Source: Pseudomonas borbori
Lineage (GTDB): Bacteria > Pseudomonadota > Gammaproteobacteria > Pseudomonadales > Pseudomonadaceae
NCBI RefSeq assembly: GCF_900115555.1
Contig: NZ_FOWX01000003.1
Location: 62,001 to 126,000, forward strand
Reading direction: 5' to 3'
Length of the DNA: 64,000 nucleotides
Below the pieces are notes generated by a model that saw nothing but the letters and a program-made list of their open reading frames with translations, was not told the DNA's origin and made no database searches. This document shows, piece after piece, positions 1-10,672 of the stretch. Position 1 is the stretch's first letter. Each line of letters opens with the position of its first letter. Made by a program: the position numbers and the translations under genes.

Positions 1-39
1 CGTATCCGCCGCTGATTTCAGCCTTTTATAAGAGCCGTC

Positions 40-993
40 ATGTTCAAACGAAGCACCCCAGGCCTTGTCGGCGCCGCACTCTGCGGCGCCCTCTTTTTGA
101 GTGGCTGCGCCAACCAGTTGCCGCAACGCAGCGAACATGAGGAGCGCGTCGAGCGCAAACTGCTGGATCACAGCCTGCAAATCGACATCGGCGAGCCGCG
201 CGTACTGGAACTGCCGCAACGACGGGTGCGGGTGCACGAACAGAAGACCTTCGAGGTGACCGCCTTCGAGGTCAGCCGTCGCTACGACCGCTACACGCCT
301 TACCAACCCTGGCGCGAACTCTACGAAGTACCGCTGGGCGCAGTTGCCGTAATCGCCGGCATCGGCGCCAACGCACTCAACGTGGTGCTGCTCGGCAGGC
401 TGCCGGACAGCGCCACCAAAGACTGGATCAGCTATGGCTTCGCCGGGCTCAATCCGCTCATGAACGTCGAGTCCAACGGACGCTCGCAGCAGAACCTCGC
501 CAGCCTCGACGAGCAACGCCAGGACGCCCGCATGGAATACTCCAGCCTGCCCTGGGCCGAGCGCTCGGTACGGGTCAAAGCCAACGAACAAACCCATGAG
601 CTGCTGACCGACCGCAATGGCGTTCTACGCCTCAACCTGCTCGACAGTCCCTTTGCCGAGCAGGATGTCAGCCGCATCGGCACCTTGCAGCTGAGCGTCG
701 AAGACCCGCAAGGCTCGACCCGGGCGGATGCCGCCTTATTGGTCAGCCGCACCTTGCGCGGCAAGCTGCAGGAAGCGCATAAGCTGATCTACGATGATCT
801 GGAAGACGACGAGGTCGAACAGTGGGTGCACCGGGTCAAGCGCTTGTCCGAGCTGGGCCTGGAGGAAGAAGCCAGCGAGCTAGAACAGAGCCTGATCGAA
901 CTGACCCGCAACGACCCCGAACTGCAGGAAAGCTTCCTGCTGGCCCTGATGCGCGATGCCGGGCGCCTGGTTGCCGACCCCGGCAACGACTGA
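40..993 (+). CDS. Predicted outer-membrane lipoprotein of unknown function
   Basis: 317 aa. The N-terminus is a lipoprotein signal peptide with lipobox LSGC (residues 20-23, Cys23 lipidated), so the mature protein should be membrane-anchored in the periplasm. There is one hydrophobic Gly/Ala/Val stretch near residues 105-125. The C-terminal third is acidic and helical, rich in Glu and Leu, as in coiled-coil or repeat helices. I recognise no enzymatic motif. A lytic transglycosylase gene starts 8 bp after its stop, so the two are probably cotranscribed, which would fit a cell-wall role; that role is inference only. The start is the first ATG of the open frame and leads directly into the signal peptide. 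Confidence 0.85.
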   Translation: MFKRSTPGLVGAALCGALFLSGCANQLPQRSEHEERVERKLLDHSLQIDIGEPRVLELPQRRVRVHEQKTFEVTAFEVSRRYDRYTPYQPWRELYEVPLGAVAVIAGIGANALNVVLLGRLPDSATKDWISYGFAGLNPLMNVESNGRSQQNLASLDEQRQDARMEYSSLPWAERSVRVKANEQTHELLTDRNGVLRLNLLDSPFAEQDVSRIGTLQLSVEDPQGSTRADAALLVSRTLRGKLQEAHKLIYDDLEDDEVEQWVHRVKRLSELGLEEEASELEQSLIELTRNDPELQESFLLALMRDAGRLVADPGND

Positions 994-1001
994 ACGCGAG
1001 C

Positions 1002-1574
1002 ATGGCCTTGCGCCTGTGCCTGACCCTGCTGCTGACGCTGCTGTGCCTGCCCGGCCATGCCAGCCTGCGCCAGGCACCCGAGCCGGAACTGCGTACGCTG
1101 CTGCAGCGCACGGTAGCCGAGGCCGACAGTTTCCAGGACCGCTTCGATGCCGAGGTCTGGCTGCTGGACATGTCGACCCGCCTGACCCGCTACATCCCTG
1201 CCGCCGAAGAACGTCTGAGCCTGCTCCGGCTGGTGCACCGCGAAGCCAGCAAGGCCGGCTTGCGCCCCGACCTGGTTCTGGCCCTGATCCACACGGAAAG
1301 CCATTTCGACCGCTTCGCCATTTCCTCGGCCGGCGCCCAGGGCATGATGCAGGTGATGCCTTTCTGGAAAGCCGAACTCGGTCGCCCGCAGGACAACCTC
1401 ACCGATAACGCCACCAATCTGCGCTACGGCTGCACCATCCTCAGCTTCTATCTGCGCAAAGAGAACGGCAACCTGAGCCGCGCCCTGGCGCGCTACAACG
1501 GCAGCCTCGGCAAACAGGCCTATCCGGCCAAGGTCATCGGTTTCTGGCACGACTTCTGGTACGTCAAGCCGTGA
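1002..1574 (+). CDS. Lytic transglycosylase, SLT family
   Basis: 190 aa. Residues 1-20 form a cleavable signal peptide ending in GHA, followed by a single SLT (goose-lysozyme-like) domain. The family hallmark is visible: HTES with catalytic Glu99, then SSAGAQGMMQVMP at about 108-120, and a late ARYNGS motif. It should cleave the MurNAc-GlcNAc bond of peptidoglycan in the periplasm, giving 1,6-anhydro products. The frame is open further upstream, but ATG 1002 is the only start giving a signal peptide, and it lies 8 bp after the lipoprotein gene. There is no LysM or other binding domain, so it is a minimal enzyme. The link to the lipoprotein is inferred from spacing. Confidence 0.9.
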   Translation: MALRLCLTLLLTLLCLPGHASLRQAPEPELRTLLQRTVAEADSFQDRFDAEVWLLDMSTRLTRYIPAAEERLSLLRLVHREASKAGLRPDLVLALIHTESHFDRFAISSAGAQGMMQVMPFWKAELGRPQDNLTDNATNLRYGCTILSFYLRKENGNLSRALARYNGSLGKQAYPAKVIGFWHDFWYVKP

Positions 1575-1634
1575 TTCGCGGATGGCTGGACCCATCCGGG
1601 AAATCCCAAGTTCATGTGCAAGGTCTGTCGCATC

Positions 1635-1735
1635 GTAGGGTGGATCGGGGCGCGTAGCTGACGTTTTACCCATCTACCAACGGCGATGGCAGCGAATGAA
1701 TAAGGCGTCATCCACCCACAGCTCTCGTAGCCCAG
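1635..1735. repeat. REP-like dispersed repeat (GTAGGGTGGAT type)
   Basis: The gap after the transglycosylase gene holds GTAGGGTGGATCGG near 1636 and the partly complementary GGCGTCATCCACCC near 1705-1720. The same kind of element, GTAGGATGGGTCGG with AACCCATC, lies at 7601-7685. Such paired-end repeats are common between Pseudomonas genes. I see no coding sequence here. Confidence 0.5.
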
Positions 1736-1749
1736 GCCACTTTAAGCCA

Positions 1750-2025
1750 TCAGCGCCGCACGATGAACCCAGTGATCCCTTGCAACGCCTGTTCCTCCAG
1801 CGCGAGCGCGGTGACCTTGGCCTTCGCCGGCCCTTGTTCCAGCCAGGCGGCCAGTTCGCGCACCGCGGGCTCCTCACCTTCGAGCAACACCTCGACGCGA
1901 CCGTCGCCGAGGTTACGCACCCAGCCATCCACATCCAGGCGTTCGGCTTGTTCGGCAGTGGCCTGGCGGAAGAACACCCCCTGCACCCGACCACTGACAT
2001 AGCCATGTAAACAGATTCGCTGCAT
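1750..2025 (-). CDS. acyP: Acylphosphatase
   Basis: 91 aa, the usual acylphosphatase size. It hydrolyses acyl phosphates such as carbamoyl phosphate and 1,3-bisphosphoglycerate in the cytoplasm. The signature GRVQGVFFR includes the phosphate-binding loop and Arg20, and the catalytic Asn sits in WVRNLGDG (Asn38). The ferredoxin-like fold continues through the RVEVLLEGE strand. The frame is open upstream, but those residues overlap the neighbouring thioredoxin-like gene; ATG 2025 gives the family's standard N-terminus. It lies 4 bp downstream of the TlpA-like gene on the same strand and is probably cotranscribed. Confidence 0.93.
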   Translation of the reverse strand: MQRICLHGYVSGRVQGVFFRQATAEQAERLDVDGWVRNLGDGRVEVLLEGEEPAVRELAAWLEQGPAKAKVTALALEEQALQGITGFIVRR

Positions 2026-2029
2026 GCCA

Positions 2030-2509
2030 CTACCCTCCAGTCCGCAAGGCCTGCACCCGCGCGGCCAAGCCGGCCGCCGTCTGCTCGCCGAGCAAGCGCT
2101 CGCGCATCTGCCCCTGGTCATCGACGATATAGGTGACCGGCAACACGGCACTGGGCGGTAGCCCATAGCGCGCGCCCGGGTCTTGCTCGAGCACGGTGAA
2201 TTCGATCCCCATCGCCTGCGACGCCTTGGTCAATTCCGCACCCTGCAGGCCATCGAAATTTACCCCCAACACGCTCACCGATTGCGCCTCGAGCTGCACG
2301 GCGAGGGCATTCAGTTGGGGAATTTCGCTACGGCAGGGTGCACACCACTCGGCCCAGTAATTAATCACCAACCACTGGCCTTCCAGACGCTCAGCCGGTA
2401 CCTTTCGTCCATGCTGATCGACGCCGATATCTTCGGCGCAACCAGCCAGGATCAAGCCGGCGCAAACTCCCATCACCGTACGAATCACGACCCGGAATCG
2501 CGTTCCCAT
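2030..2509 (-). CDS. TlpA-like thioredoxin-fold lipoprotein
   Basis: 159 aa. Lipobox LAGC (Cys24) predicts a membrane-anchored periplasmic protein. The thioredoxin-like fold carries the redox motif WCAPC (Cys56 and Cys59) and a cis-Pro loop VLPVTY. Proteins of this TlpA/ResA type act as periplasmic thiol-disulfide reductases, for example for apocytochromes or damaged proteins. The partner here is unknown. I chose ATG 2509 over the longer frame (2530) because GAGGAG lies 7 nt upstream. The PilZ-type gene diverges from it with only 30 bp between the start codons, so each promoter must lie at least partly inside the other gene. Confidence 0.9.
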   Translation of the reverse strand: MGTRFRVVIRTVMGVCAGLILAGCAEDIGVDQHGRKVPAERLEGQWLVINYWAEWCAPCRSEIPQLNALAVQLEAQSVSVLGVNFDGLQGAELTKASQAMGIEFTVLEQDPGARYGLPPSAVLPVTYIVDDQGQMRERLLGEQTAAGLAARVQALRTGG

Positions 2510-2539
2510 GCATTCGCTCCTCGTCCACATTGGGTTGAT

Positions 2540-3949
2540 ATGACGCTAGATGCCTTGCGCCTTGAAGTGCCGGACATCCTCGAAGAAGACGCGGCGCCTT
2601 TGGCCGACCTCAACGAGCGGTTAGCCCAAGCTCGTTCGCTGCCGCATGAAGATGCACTGCAACAGCTGCTCGGCCTGCTGTTCAGGCTCAACCGCAATGC
2701 CATGACCTTACTCGAAAGGCAGCGTGCGCTGCAAAACTGCAGCGACGAATATCGCCACTATGCCGCGGTCTACCTTGAAGGCAAGCTCCCGTCGCCGCTG
2801 TTCGTGCGTCTGTGCAACGAGCTGGCTATCGGCTTCAAACGCCTGCTGCTGCAGATACTCAAAGGCCGGCAACCCTCGCGTCCGCATTTGGCCTGGTGCC
2901 TGTACATGGCCCAGCATTTCCTCGCGCATAGCCTGTTGCGCCACTACCAGTTGTATCAGGAGCCGCCACCCAGCCTGTGGCGCGACAGTCATCTGCTGTA
3001 CTGGATCGGCGAACACCAGGAGTGCCTGGACGAGCCGGTCGCAGCCGCCTTCCAGCCAGCACCGGCGAGCACCTTGCGCGGTCTTTATCAGCAGATGCTG
3101 CTGCTCGCCCTGAGCAACCCCTTTCACCTTGCCGAAGGCGAATGTCCCCAATTGTTTGGCGCCCTCGCCCCCCTGGCAGGCTTGGCGCGCTTGCTGCCCT
3201 GGGATGACGAGGGCGACAGCGAAGCGCCGATCGTCGACCTGACCGAGTCGCAGCCTTGTCTCGGCTATGCGCAACAACCCGACGGCAGCCGCGACGTCCT
3301 GCGGCGTTTCGAGCTGGGCGCCTTGCTGGTCGCCCTGCATGATCCAGCTCCACTGCAAAGTGCCCACGAGCGGCAACTGCTCGAGCGCGTTCAGCACCAC
3401 TGGATGGGCCAGCAACAACGCCGCCACCCACGCGAAGAGTTTGATGTGGCCTGCAACCTGCTGGTTGGCTTGCCCGCCATCCACGCCCAACTGCTGGAGC
3501 AGCGGCCTTGCTCCTCGCCAGCCCAGATGCTCGATGCCAGTACCGGCGGCGCGCGCCTGCTGTGTCACCCGGATCAGGCGGCGCAGGTAGCAGTGGGGCA
3601 ACTGGTGCTCTTGCTGACCGGCAGCGCGACACCGCGCCTGGCACTGGTGCGCTGGCGCCATCTCAATATCGAAGGGCTGCACCTCGGTTTGCACTACCTG
3701 AAAGGCCTGGCGAAACCGGTCTGGCTGCGCCGCGCCCCCAGCGCACAAACTCACTCAGGTATTTTGCAGAGCACGCCAACACCCGGCAATGGCTGGCTTC
3801 ACGGCCTGTGGCTACCCAATGGGGAATTCGGCGAAGGGGAAAACCTCTGGCTGCAACAGGCCAATGTGCATAACCAGGTGATCATGCCGCTCCCGCCGGC
3901 CAACCTCAGCACCGCCTCGGTCACGCGCCACCCACTGCAACTGGCCTGA
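2540..3949 (+). CDS. PilZ-domain protein with a large uncharacterised N-terminal region
   Basis: 469 aa. The C-terminal part (about 290-400) has a PilZ pattern: a basic RRHPREE stretch near residues 293-299 and, after a spacer, DASTGG starting at Asp332, which fits the DxSxxG half of the c-di-GMP-binding motif. The spacing between the halves is longer than usual, so binding needs testing. The first 280 residues are mostly helical, Leu/Gln-rich, without signal peptide or membrane segments, and I do not recognise them. It is probably a cytoplasmic c-di-GMP effector. The start ATG 2540 matches the divergent arrangement with the TlpA-like gene. An ORF extension upstream overlaps that gene antisense and is not believed. 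Confidence 0.8.
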   Translation: MTLDALRLEVPDILEEDAAPLADLNERLAQARSLPHEDALQQLLGLLFRLNRNAMTLLERQRALQNCSDEYRHYAAVYLEGKLPSPLFVRLCNELAIGFKRLLLQILKGRQPSRPHLAWCLYMAQHFLAHSLLRHYQLYQEPPPSLWRDSHLLYWIGEHQECLDEPVAAAFQPAPASTLRGLYQQMLLLALSNPFHLAEGECPQLFGALAPLAGLARLLPWDDEGDSEAPIVDLTESQPCLGYAQQPDGSRDVLRRFELGALLVALHDPAPLQSAHERQLLERVQHHWMGQQQRRHPREEFDVACNLLVGLPAIHAQLLEQRPCSSPAQMLDASTGGARLLCHPDQAAQVAVGQLVLLLTGSATPRLALVRWRHLNIEGLHLGLHYLKGLAKPVWLRRAPSAQTHSGILQSTPTPGNGWLHGLWLPNGEFGEGENLWLQQANVHNQVIMPLPPANLSTASVTRHPLQLA

Positions 3950-4075
3950 GCGACAGGAACTGCGAGACGGATCACAGCGAGCAGTGGTCGAGCGCACAGT
4001 TTGCTCGGCAGCCCCCTGCCTATAATTCGCTGCCATCGCCTCGATACACTCCGTTATAAGCCTGGGAACAGCGCA

Positions 4076-4468
4076 ATGACCAACGCCCACGACAAGTTGA
4101 TCGGCCCTGTGCCATTGCGCATCGTCGATGCCGCCCGCCTGTTGGTCACGCCCTACGAAGGACGTGTAGCCGAATACAACATCGCCACCTGGCTGCAATT
4201 GCCGGGGCTGGCCAATCTGCCGGTATCCTTGCTGGTCAGCTACCGTGATGGCGACAGGCGCCGCGAGGTCAGCGTGGATCACGGCAAAGTCAGCCCACAC
4301 GACAAGATCCTGCTGTCCGGGGTCGCCAGACTCCCGGTCAAACAGAAGATCGAAGATATGCAGATACGCCTGCGCTCTGCGGTGCCGGCGACTACCCTGG
4401 TGGTCGAAGAGCTGTTTATCCAGGCGGTCGACGCGACTCGCCAAGACAGGCATCAAGCTTTAGCCTGA
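4076..4468 (+). CDS. Conserved hypothetical protein
   Basis: 130 aa, probably soluble and cytoplasmic. It has no signal peptide, membrane segment or metal-binding motif. It reads as a compact beta-rich domain with alternating hydrophobic residues (VPLRIVDAARLLV, LPVSLLVSYRDGD, TLVVEELFIQAVD). I do not recognise the family. Codon use matches the neighbouring core genes, and in PAO1 a small hypothetical gene occupies the equivalent place. ATG 4076 is preferred over the upstream frame start at 4001, which would add 25 residues unlike a protein N-terminus. It is a monocistronic unit between the PilZ gene and a convergent small gene. Confidence 0.75.
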   Translation: MTNAHDKLIGPVPLRIVDAARLLVTPYEGRVAEYNIATWLQLPGLANLPVSLLVSYRDGDRRREVSVDHGKVSPHDKILLSGVARLPVKQKIEDMQIRLRSAVPATTLVVEELFIQAVDATRQDRHQALA

Positions 4469-4507
4469 GCCTGCAGATCGCCAAACCGCGGGAGGTTCTT
4501 GCTTTGC

Positions 4508-4714
4508 TCAGACGCTGACCTGCGCCGTAGCGCCGTTTGGCTCGGCTAACGGCTCTGCGCCGGGTTCAGCCAGCTGCGGCACCAGCGACTCGGGCCAGCG
4601 CGCAAAATGCAGCCCGGTAATCCGATTCAGTCGCTCCAACGCTTCTTGCGGATCGCGTTGATGCAAGTGGATCACCTTGCCATGAGCGGCTTCGCTAAAA
4701 CGTTCAATTGTCAT
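4508..4714 (-). CDS. Small conserved hypothetical protein
   Basis: 68 aa. It starts MTIERFSEAAHGKVIHL and continues through DPQEALERLNRITGL to a Pro/Ala/Glu-rich tail. It has no cysteine, membrane segment or signal peptide. A small gene of this kind is recalled at the same place in other Pseudomonas (between the yihY homologue and the PA0952 equivalent), which is the main reason for believing it. Function unknown. It converges with the 130-aa gene across a 39-bp gap. Confidence 0.65.
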   Translation of the reverse strand: MTIERFSEAAHGKVIHLHQRDPQEALERLNRITGLHFARWPESLVPQLAEPGAEPLAEPNGATAQVSV

Positions 4715-4870
4715 GAAACGCCTTCAATCCCCATCAATGCCGACAACCTGATTGCAATCTGCCATAACGATAGCCAGAAGCGTGCCAGCCTGCTTTGGCC
4801 CCACTGAGAGCAGCCAGTGCCAATAGCTATGAGCGGAGACCGACGCCATGCCGCAAACCGACGTTTTTTG

Positions 4871-6091
4871 TCACTCGGCCGCCGGGTTCAGCCAGTCCGC
4901 CAGACTGCCCTCGAACAACGTTGCCTGCTCCTCGTACAGCCTCTCCAGCGCCTGACGCAGCGCGGGGTACCAGGGCTCATCGAGCTGTTCCGGCAGCTGA
5001 CTGAGCTGTGGCAGCGGCCAGGGGCTGCGGTTCAATAGCTGTTGCAAGCTGTAACGACCGAGATCACGGCTCAGCACCCAGGCTCCCGCACTGGTCGGCG
5101 CGACCAACTGCTGCTGCTCGAGAAACTCGAGCACCTCCTCCCACTCATGCTCCGGCAACTGCCAGCCCTGGCGCTGCACATCGCGATGGCGCACTTTCAG
5201 ACCCGACTGCTGACGCGCATAAAACACCCGCAAGACCCCCATCACCACCAACAACCGCGGCATGGCGCGTTTGCGCCACTGCGGCGACGAACTCAGGTTG
5301 CAGACCAGTTCGGCCCCAAACAACACGATCAGCCAGGACAGGTAGATCCACAGGAGGAATAAAGGCACCGTGGCAAAGGCGCCGTAAATCAACTGATAGC
5401 CCGGGAAACGCTGCACATAGAGACCGAACAGCGCCTTGGCCACCTCGAACAGCACCGCCGTGAACAACCCACCCAACAGTGCATGCAGCACTGGCACCCG
5501 CGCGTTGGGCACCGAGGCATAGAGCAGGGTGAAGGCGGCCACGCTGAACAGCAGCGGCGCGAAACCCAGCAGGGTTTTTGCGCCAATCAGCGCATCGGGC
5601 CCGGAGAGTAGCGACAGCGAAGCGATATAGGTACTGACCGCGAAGCCGGCGCCCAGCAGGATCGGCCCCAGGCTCAGAATGGCCCAATACAGCAGAAAGC
5701 TCGAGACGCCGCGGCGCGGCTGACGTACTCGCCAGATGGTATTGAAGGCTTTTTCGATAGTGACCAGCATCAGCAAGGCGGTAACTGCCAGTACGATCAC
5801 CCCGATCCAGGTCAACTGACGGGCCTGCGCCGTGAAGTTACGCAGGTATTCCTGGACCATTTCACCGGCCGAGGGCACGAAGTTACGGAAAATAAACGCC
5901 TGGATCTGCTCGCCAGTACCCTGAAAGGCCGGCACGGCAGAGAGCATGCTGAAGGTCACGGTCATCATCGGCACCACCGCAAACAGCGTGGTGTAGGTCA
6001 ACGCAGCGGCATTGTTGGCGCCGCGATCGGAGAGAAAGCGCTGCAGCAGAAAGCGCCAGAATTCCAGCCAATTGTTCAAGCGCTGACGCAT
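4871..6091 (-). CDS. YihY/UPF0761 family inner-membrane protein
   Basis: 406 aa. Six or so transmembrane helices occupy about residues 40-260, including the typical [16 protein letters not shown] stretch early on and [15 protein letters not shown] near 245. The C-terminal 140 residues are a soluble helical region. The family was long annotated as ribonuclease BN (Rbn), but that assignment is known to be wrong: the true RNase BN is a metallo-hydrolase. The function of YihY proteins is unsettled. The gene is on the opposite strand to arsC and starts about 120 bp from it. Confidence 0.9.
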   Translation of the reverse strand: MRQRLNNWLEFWRFLLQRFLSDRGANNAAALTYTTLFAVVPMMTVTFSMLSAVPAFQGTGEQIQAFIFRNFVPSAGEMVQEYLRNFTAQARQLTWIGVIVLAVTALLMLVTIEKAFNTIWRVRQPRRGVSSFLLYWAILSLGPILLGAGFAVSTYIASLSLLSGPDALIGAKTLLGFAPLLFSVAAFTLLYASVPNARVPVLHALLGGLFTAVLFEVAKALFGLYVQRFPGYQLIYGAFATVPLFLLWIYLSWLIVLFGAELVCNLSSSPQWRKRAMPRLLVVMGVLRVFYARQQSGLKVRHRDVQRQGWQLPEHEWEEVLEFLEQQQLVAPTSAGAWVLSRDLGRYSLQQLLNRSPWPLPQLSQLPEQLDEPWYPALRQALERLYEEQATLFEGSLADWLNPAAE

Positions 6092-6192
6092 TCCCTCTCC
6101 TTAGCTATCAACTCACGCCCCCGTTGCAGGCCACAAATACTCAGCCCTGTTCAGACAAGGGCGTCGACGCGGTTAGAATAGCTGCCACCTGA

Positions 6193-7567
<1,375 letters not shown>

Positions 7568-7600
7568 CCGCAAGCGTGCTGCCCGTCCAGACAGTCCGTA

Positions 7601-7685
7601 GGATGGGTCGGGCCGCGTAGGTTAGCCGCCTGCAGGCTAACCCGGCGACATCACGGATATAGGCGCGGCGTAACCCATCAAACGC
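7601..7685. repeat. REP-like dispersed repeat
   Basis: Between the convergent DUF2069 and hda genes. GTAGGATGGGTCGGGCCGCGTAGG is partly complementary to GGCGTAACCCATC, with an inner hairpin TTAGCCGCCTGCAGGCTAA at about 7622-7640. It is the same class as the element near 1635-1735. It may also act as a terminator for both convergent genes. Confidence 0.55.
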
Positions 7686-7712
7686 TAGTGGCGACGACCA
7701 ACCAATCGACCA

Positions 7713-8417
7713 TTACCAACCCAGTGTCTCTTTAAGAAAGGGAATGGTCAGCTTGCGCTGGGCCTGCAGGGAGGCCTGATCCAGGCGTTCGAGCAACTCG
7801 AACAGCGCACTCATGCTGCGCTCGCCCCGGGTCAGGATAAAACGGCCGACCTCATCACTGAGGTGCAGGCCGCGGCGCGAGGCGCGCAACTGCAGGGCGC
7901 GCAACTTGTCTTCATCGGACAGCGACTGCAACTGGAAGACCAGCGCCAGGGTCAGGCGCGACTGCAGATCGGCCAGCTTGACCGGCAGCTCGCGCGGCGA
8001 ACTGCCGGCCGCCAGGAGCAAACGCCGACCGCTATCGCGCAAGCGGTTGAACAGGTGAAACAGCGCTTCTTCCCACTCGCTGCGCCCGGCCACGGCATCC
8101 AGGTCGTCGAGGCAGACCAGCTCGCACTGTTCCAGGTTATCCAGCATGGCCGGGCCGTACTCGACCAGTTCGGCCAGCGGCAGATACACCGCCGGCTCGC
8201 CGCGCTGCTCGAAACGCAGGCAGGCCGCCTGGAGCAGATGACTGCGCCCCACTCCCGCACCGCCCCAGAGGTAGATCAGGCTCTCCGCCCAGCCGGCCTC
8301 GGCTTCGCACAGACGCTCGACATAGCCAAGCGCCGCGGCATTGGCGCCGGGATAGTAGTTGGCAAAGGTGGCGTCATCACGCAGACGCACGCCCAAGGGC
8401 AGTTGAATGGGTCTCAT
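7713..8417 (-). CDS. hda: DnaA regulatory inactivator Hda
   Basis: 234 aa, DnaA-like AAA+ protein without the DnaA DNA-binding domain. With the DNA-loaded beta clamp, Hda stimulates ATP hydrolysis by DnaA and prevents re-initiation of replication. The N-terminus carries the clamp-binding motif QLPLGV (residues 4-9). The P-loop is the Hda-type variant GGAGVGRSHLL, Walker B is LVCLDDLDAV, and the sensor region has LLLAAGSSPRELP. The start overlaps the end of the AI-2E permease gene by 4 bp (ATGA), so it is translationally coupled. Confidence 0.95.
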   Translation of the reverse strand: MRPIQLPLGVRLRDDATFANYYPGANAAALGYVERLCEAEAGWAESLIYLWGGAGVGRSHLLQAACLRFEQRGEPAVYLPLAELVEYGPAMLDNLEQCELVCLDDLDAVAGRSEWEEALFHLFNRLRDSGRRLLLAAGSSPRELPVKLADLQSRLTLALVFQLQSLSDEDKLRALQLRASRRGLHLSDEVGRFILTRGERSMSALFELLERLDQASLQAQRKLTIPFLKETLGW

Positions 8418-9505
8418 GCGGGGTTGATCGGCTCGTCTGACGCGCTGGGGGGCTCCCCATAAAGGTCGGAAAGTTTATATAAATCATGCGCATGACGCAC
8501 TAAAACCATGATCACCGCCGCCACTGGCAGAGCCAGGAGCACGCCGGTGAAACCGAATAGCTGGCCGCCGGCCATGATCGCGAAGATCACCGCCACCGGA
8601 TGCAGGCCGATGCGGTCACCGACCAGCCAGGGTGTCAGCAGCATGCCTTCGAGCAGCTGGCCGACGGTGAACACCGCGGCAATCGCCAGCAACGGGTAGA
8701 AATCACCGCCGAACTGGAACAGGCCGGCAGTCAGCGCCGCGCCGATCCCCACCACCACGCCCAGATAAGGCACGATGCTGGCCAGGCCGGCCAGCAAACC
8801 GATCAACAGCCCCAGCTCCAGGCCGATCAGCATCAGGCCGACGGCATACATCACCCCCAGCGCCAGCATCACCAGGAGCTGCCCGCGCAGGAAGGCGCCG
8901 AGCACTTCGTGGCATTCGCTGGCCAGTTGCACCACCAGACCTTCGCGGTCGCGCGGCAGCAGACCACGCAGCCTGGCGACCAGCAGATCCCAGTCGCGCA
9001 GCAGATAGAAGCTGACCACCGGGATCAACAGCAGGTTGACCAGCCAGGCCAGCAGGGCCAGGCCCGAGGCAGTGGCCTTCGACAGGAGCATGCCGAGAAT
9101 ATCGGTGGTTTTACCCAGGTGTTCGGAGAACACCGCCTTGAGCTGATCGAAACGCCAGAAACCATCGATCAGGCCGAGCCTGGCCTGCACCCAAGGCAGC
9201 GCTTGATGCTGCGCCCAGTCGAGCATCTGCGGCGCCAGTTCGTAGAGGCGCATCAGCTGCTTGCCGAGCATCGGCACCAGCACCAGCAGCAAAACCGCCA
9301 GGATCAGGCTGAACAGGGCGAAGACCACGATCACGCCCCAGGTGCGCGAGAGCTTCCAGCGCTCGAGCCGATCGACCAGCGGATCGCCCAGGTAAGCCAG
9401 CAGCACGCCGATCAGGAACGGCGAGAGAATCGGTTGCAGCAGATACAGCAGCCAGCCGAGCAGGAGCAGCCCAGCCATCCATAGCCAGCGACGTGAATCA
9501 ATCAT
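8414..9505 (-). CDS. AI-2E family membrane transporter
   Basis: 363 aa polytopic inner-membrane protein of the AI-2E/TerC-like permease family (PerM, TqsA, YhhT). There are two helices within the first 40 residues and a central pair around 55-80. A loop region at 80-145 precedes the conserved C-terminal block of four or five helices with LASIVPYLGVVVGIGAAL. The substrate is not predictable: family members range from AI-2 exporters to Na+/H+ antiporters. ATG 9505 is taken rather than 9535 because it starts the charged MIDSRR N-terminus before the first helix. It is the first gene of an operon with hda. Confidence 0.88.
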   Translation of the reverse strand: MIDSRRWLWMAGLLLLGWLLYLLQPILSPFLIGVLLAYLGDPLVDRLERWKLSRTWGVIVVFALFSLILAVLLLVLVPMLGKQLMRLYELAPQMLDWAQHQALPWVQARLGLIDGFWRFDQLKAVFSEHLGKTTDILGMLLSKATASGLALLAWLVNLLLIPVVSFYLLRDWDLLVARLRGLLPRDREGLVVQLASECHEVLGAFLRGQLLVMLALGVMYAVGLMLIGLELGLLIGLLAGLASIVPYLGVVVGIGAALTAGLFQFGGDFYPLLAIAAVFTVGQLLEGMLLTPWLVGDRIGLHPVAVIFAIMAGGQLFGFTGVLLALPVAAVIMVLVRHAHDLYKLSDLYGEPPSASDEPINPA

Positions 9506-9628
9506 GCTCAACCCTCGATTGGTGCAACCAGGCAATCTGCCGGCTCATGCACAGAGCCTGACAGTGCCACGCACGCACTGACGTGCCGATGGCGGCTTGC
9601 AAGCTGCCGCTTGGCGATTCGCGGCAGT

Positions 9629-10672
9629 CTACCAGCGAAAACGCAACACATCGTCACGCCGCAACACCTGGGGCGCCGGCTCGCCGATCGGCGGCTGCGG
9701 CGACTGGCTGGCATCAACCGGCTGAGGGTCAACGGTCACTTCCTGCAAATTCACCAGCGCCAATTGCGCGCGCAGCTGTTCGGCACTGGCGTTGACGCGG
9801 TAGATCAGGCGATCGCCCTCGACCTTGTGCAACTGCGCGGCCAGCGGTTCGAGAATGCGCTGCAGCTCGGCATAGCGCGCCAGATCGGCGCCCTGCACCT
9901 CCAGGGTCAGGTTGGTCGCCGCGCCCGGGGCAACCACGTAGCGTTGCGCCAGCCGCTCGCTCACCAGCAACAGCACGGCATCGGCCAGTGCCGCCTGATC
10001 GGCGCCCTGGGCCTTGCCTTGCTCGCGCGTATCGCCCAACCACAGACGCCATTGGGCCTGCCACTGACCGTTATCTTCGCGCGCCTGCACGGCCAGCAGG
10101 GCATCGGCGGCATAGCGCTCGGAGGCAGTGCGTAGCGCCTGCGGCTCGGCCGCGCCGAGGTTCTCGGGTGTCGCCAGCAACTGCTCGTTCAAGTCGGCAA
10201 TCGGCAAGCGCAGCGGCAAACCACGGTGTTGCGCCGCCTGATGCAAGGCTGCGGCGCTGCTCTGGCCATCGCCGACCAGGCTCGAACCGTCGCTGCCATC
10301 GTTCAGCCACCAGGCCAGAATCGCCGGGCGATTAGCGCCCCACAGCGACAACCCGGCCTGACGCAGGCTGCGGTCGGTGCTGACGGGGTCAAAATCGACC
10401 AGCAGGCTGTCCTCTTCGTATCCGTACTGGCTGATGATCTGCTGCGGATCCTGGCGCAGCTCGGCCAGCGCCGGGTTGTTCACTGCCTCGCGGTCGCCGG
10501 TCAAACGCAGCACCAGGGTCTGCAGGGCACGGCCCAGGGCATTGTCACGTTCCTCCGGCTGCTGGCTGGCGACCGGCTCGCGGACCTGATACAGATCGCT
10601 CACCGTCGCTGCCTCACTGGACAGGCTGAACAGTGGCAGACAGCAAATCAACAGACGGGCGATCAGGCGCAT
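9629..10672 (-). CDS. DUF2066 periplasmic protein
   Basis: 347 aa with a Sec signal peptide (residues 1-21, cleavage after SEA). It is the DUF2066 family, whose gene sits divergently from purM in Pseudomonas. Features are LQTLVLRLTGDREAVNNPAL near 45, SLLVDFDP near 90, and a Pro/Gln-rich C-terminal tail. Function unknown. The gene is separated from purM by about 200 bp that must hold both promoters, and it lies upstream of the permease-hda pair on the same strand with a 123-bp gap. Confidence 0.87.
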   Translation of the reverse strand: MRLIARLLICCLPLFSLSSEAATVSDLYQVREPVASQQPEERDNALGRALQTLVLRLTGDREAVNNPALAELRQDPQQIISQYGYEEDSLLVDFDPVSTDRSLRQAGLSLWGANRPAILAWWLNDGSDGSSLVGDGQSSAAALHQAAQHRGLPLRLPIADLNEQLLATPENLGAAEPQALRTASERYAADALLAVQAREDNGQWQAQWRLWLGDTREQGKAQGADQAALADAVLLLVSERLAQRYVVAPGAATNLTLEVQGADLARYAELQRILEPLAAQLHKVEGDRLIYRVNASAEQLRAQLALVNLQEVTVDPQPVDASQSPQPPIGEPAPQVLRRDDVLRFRW

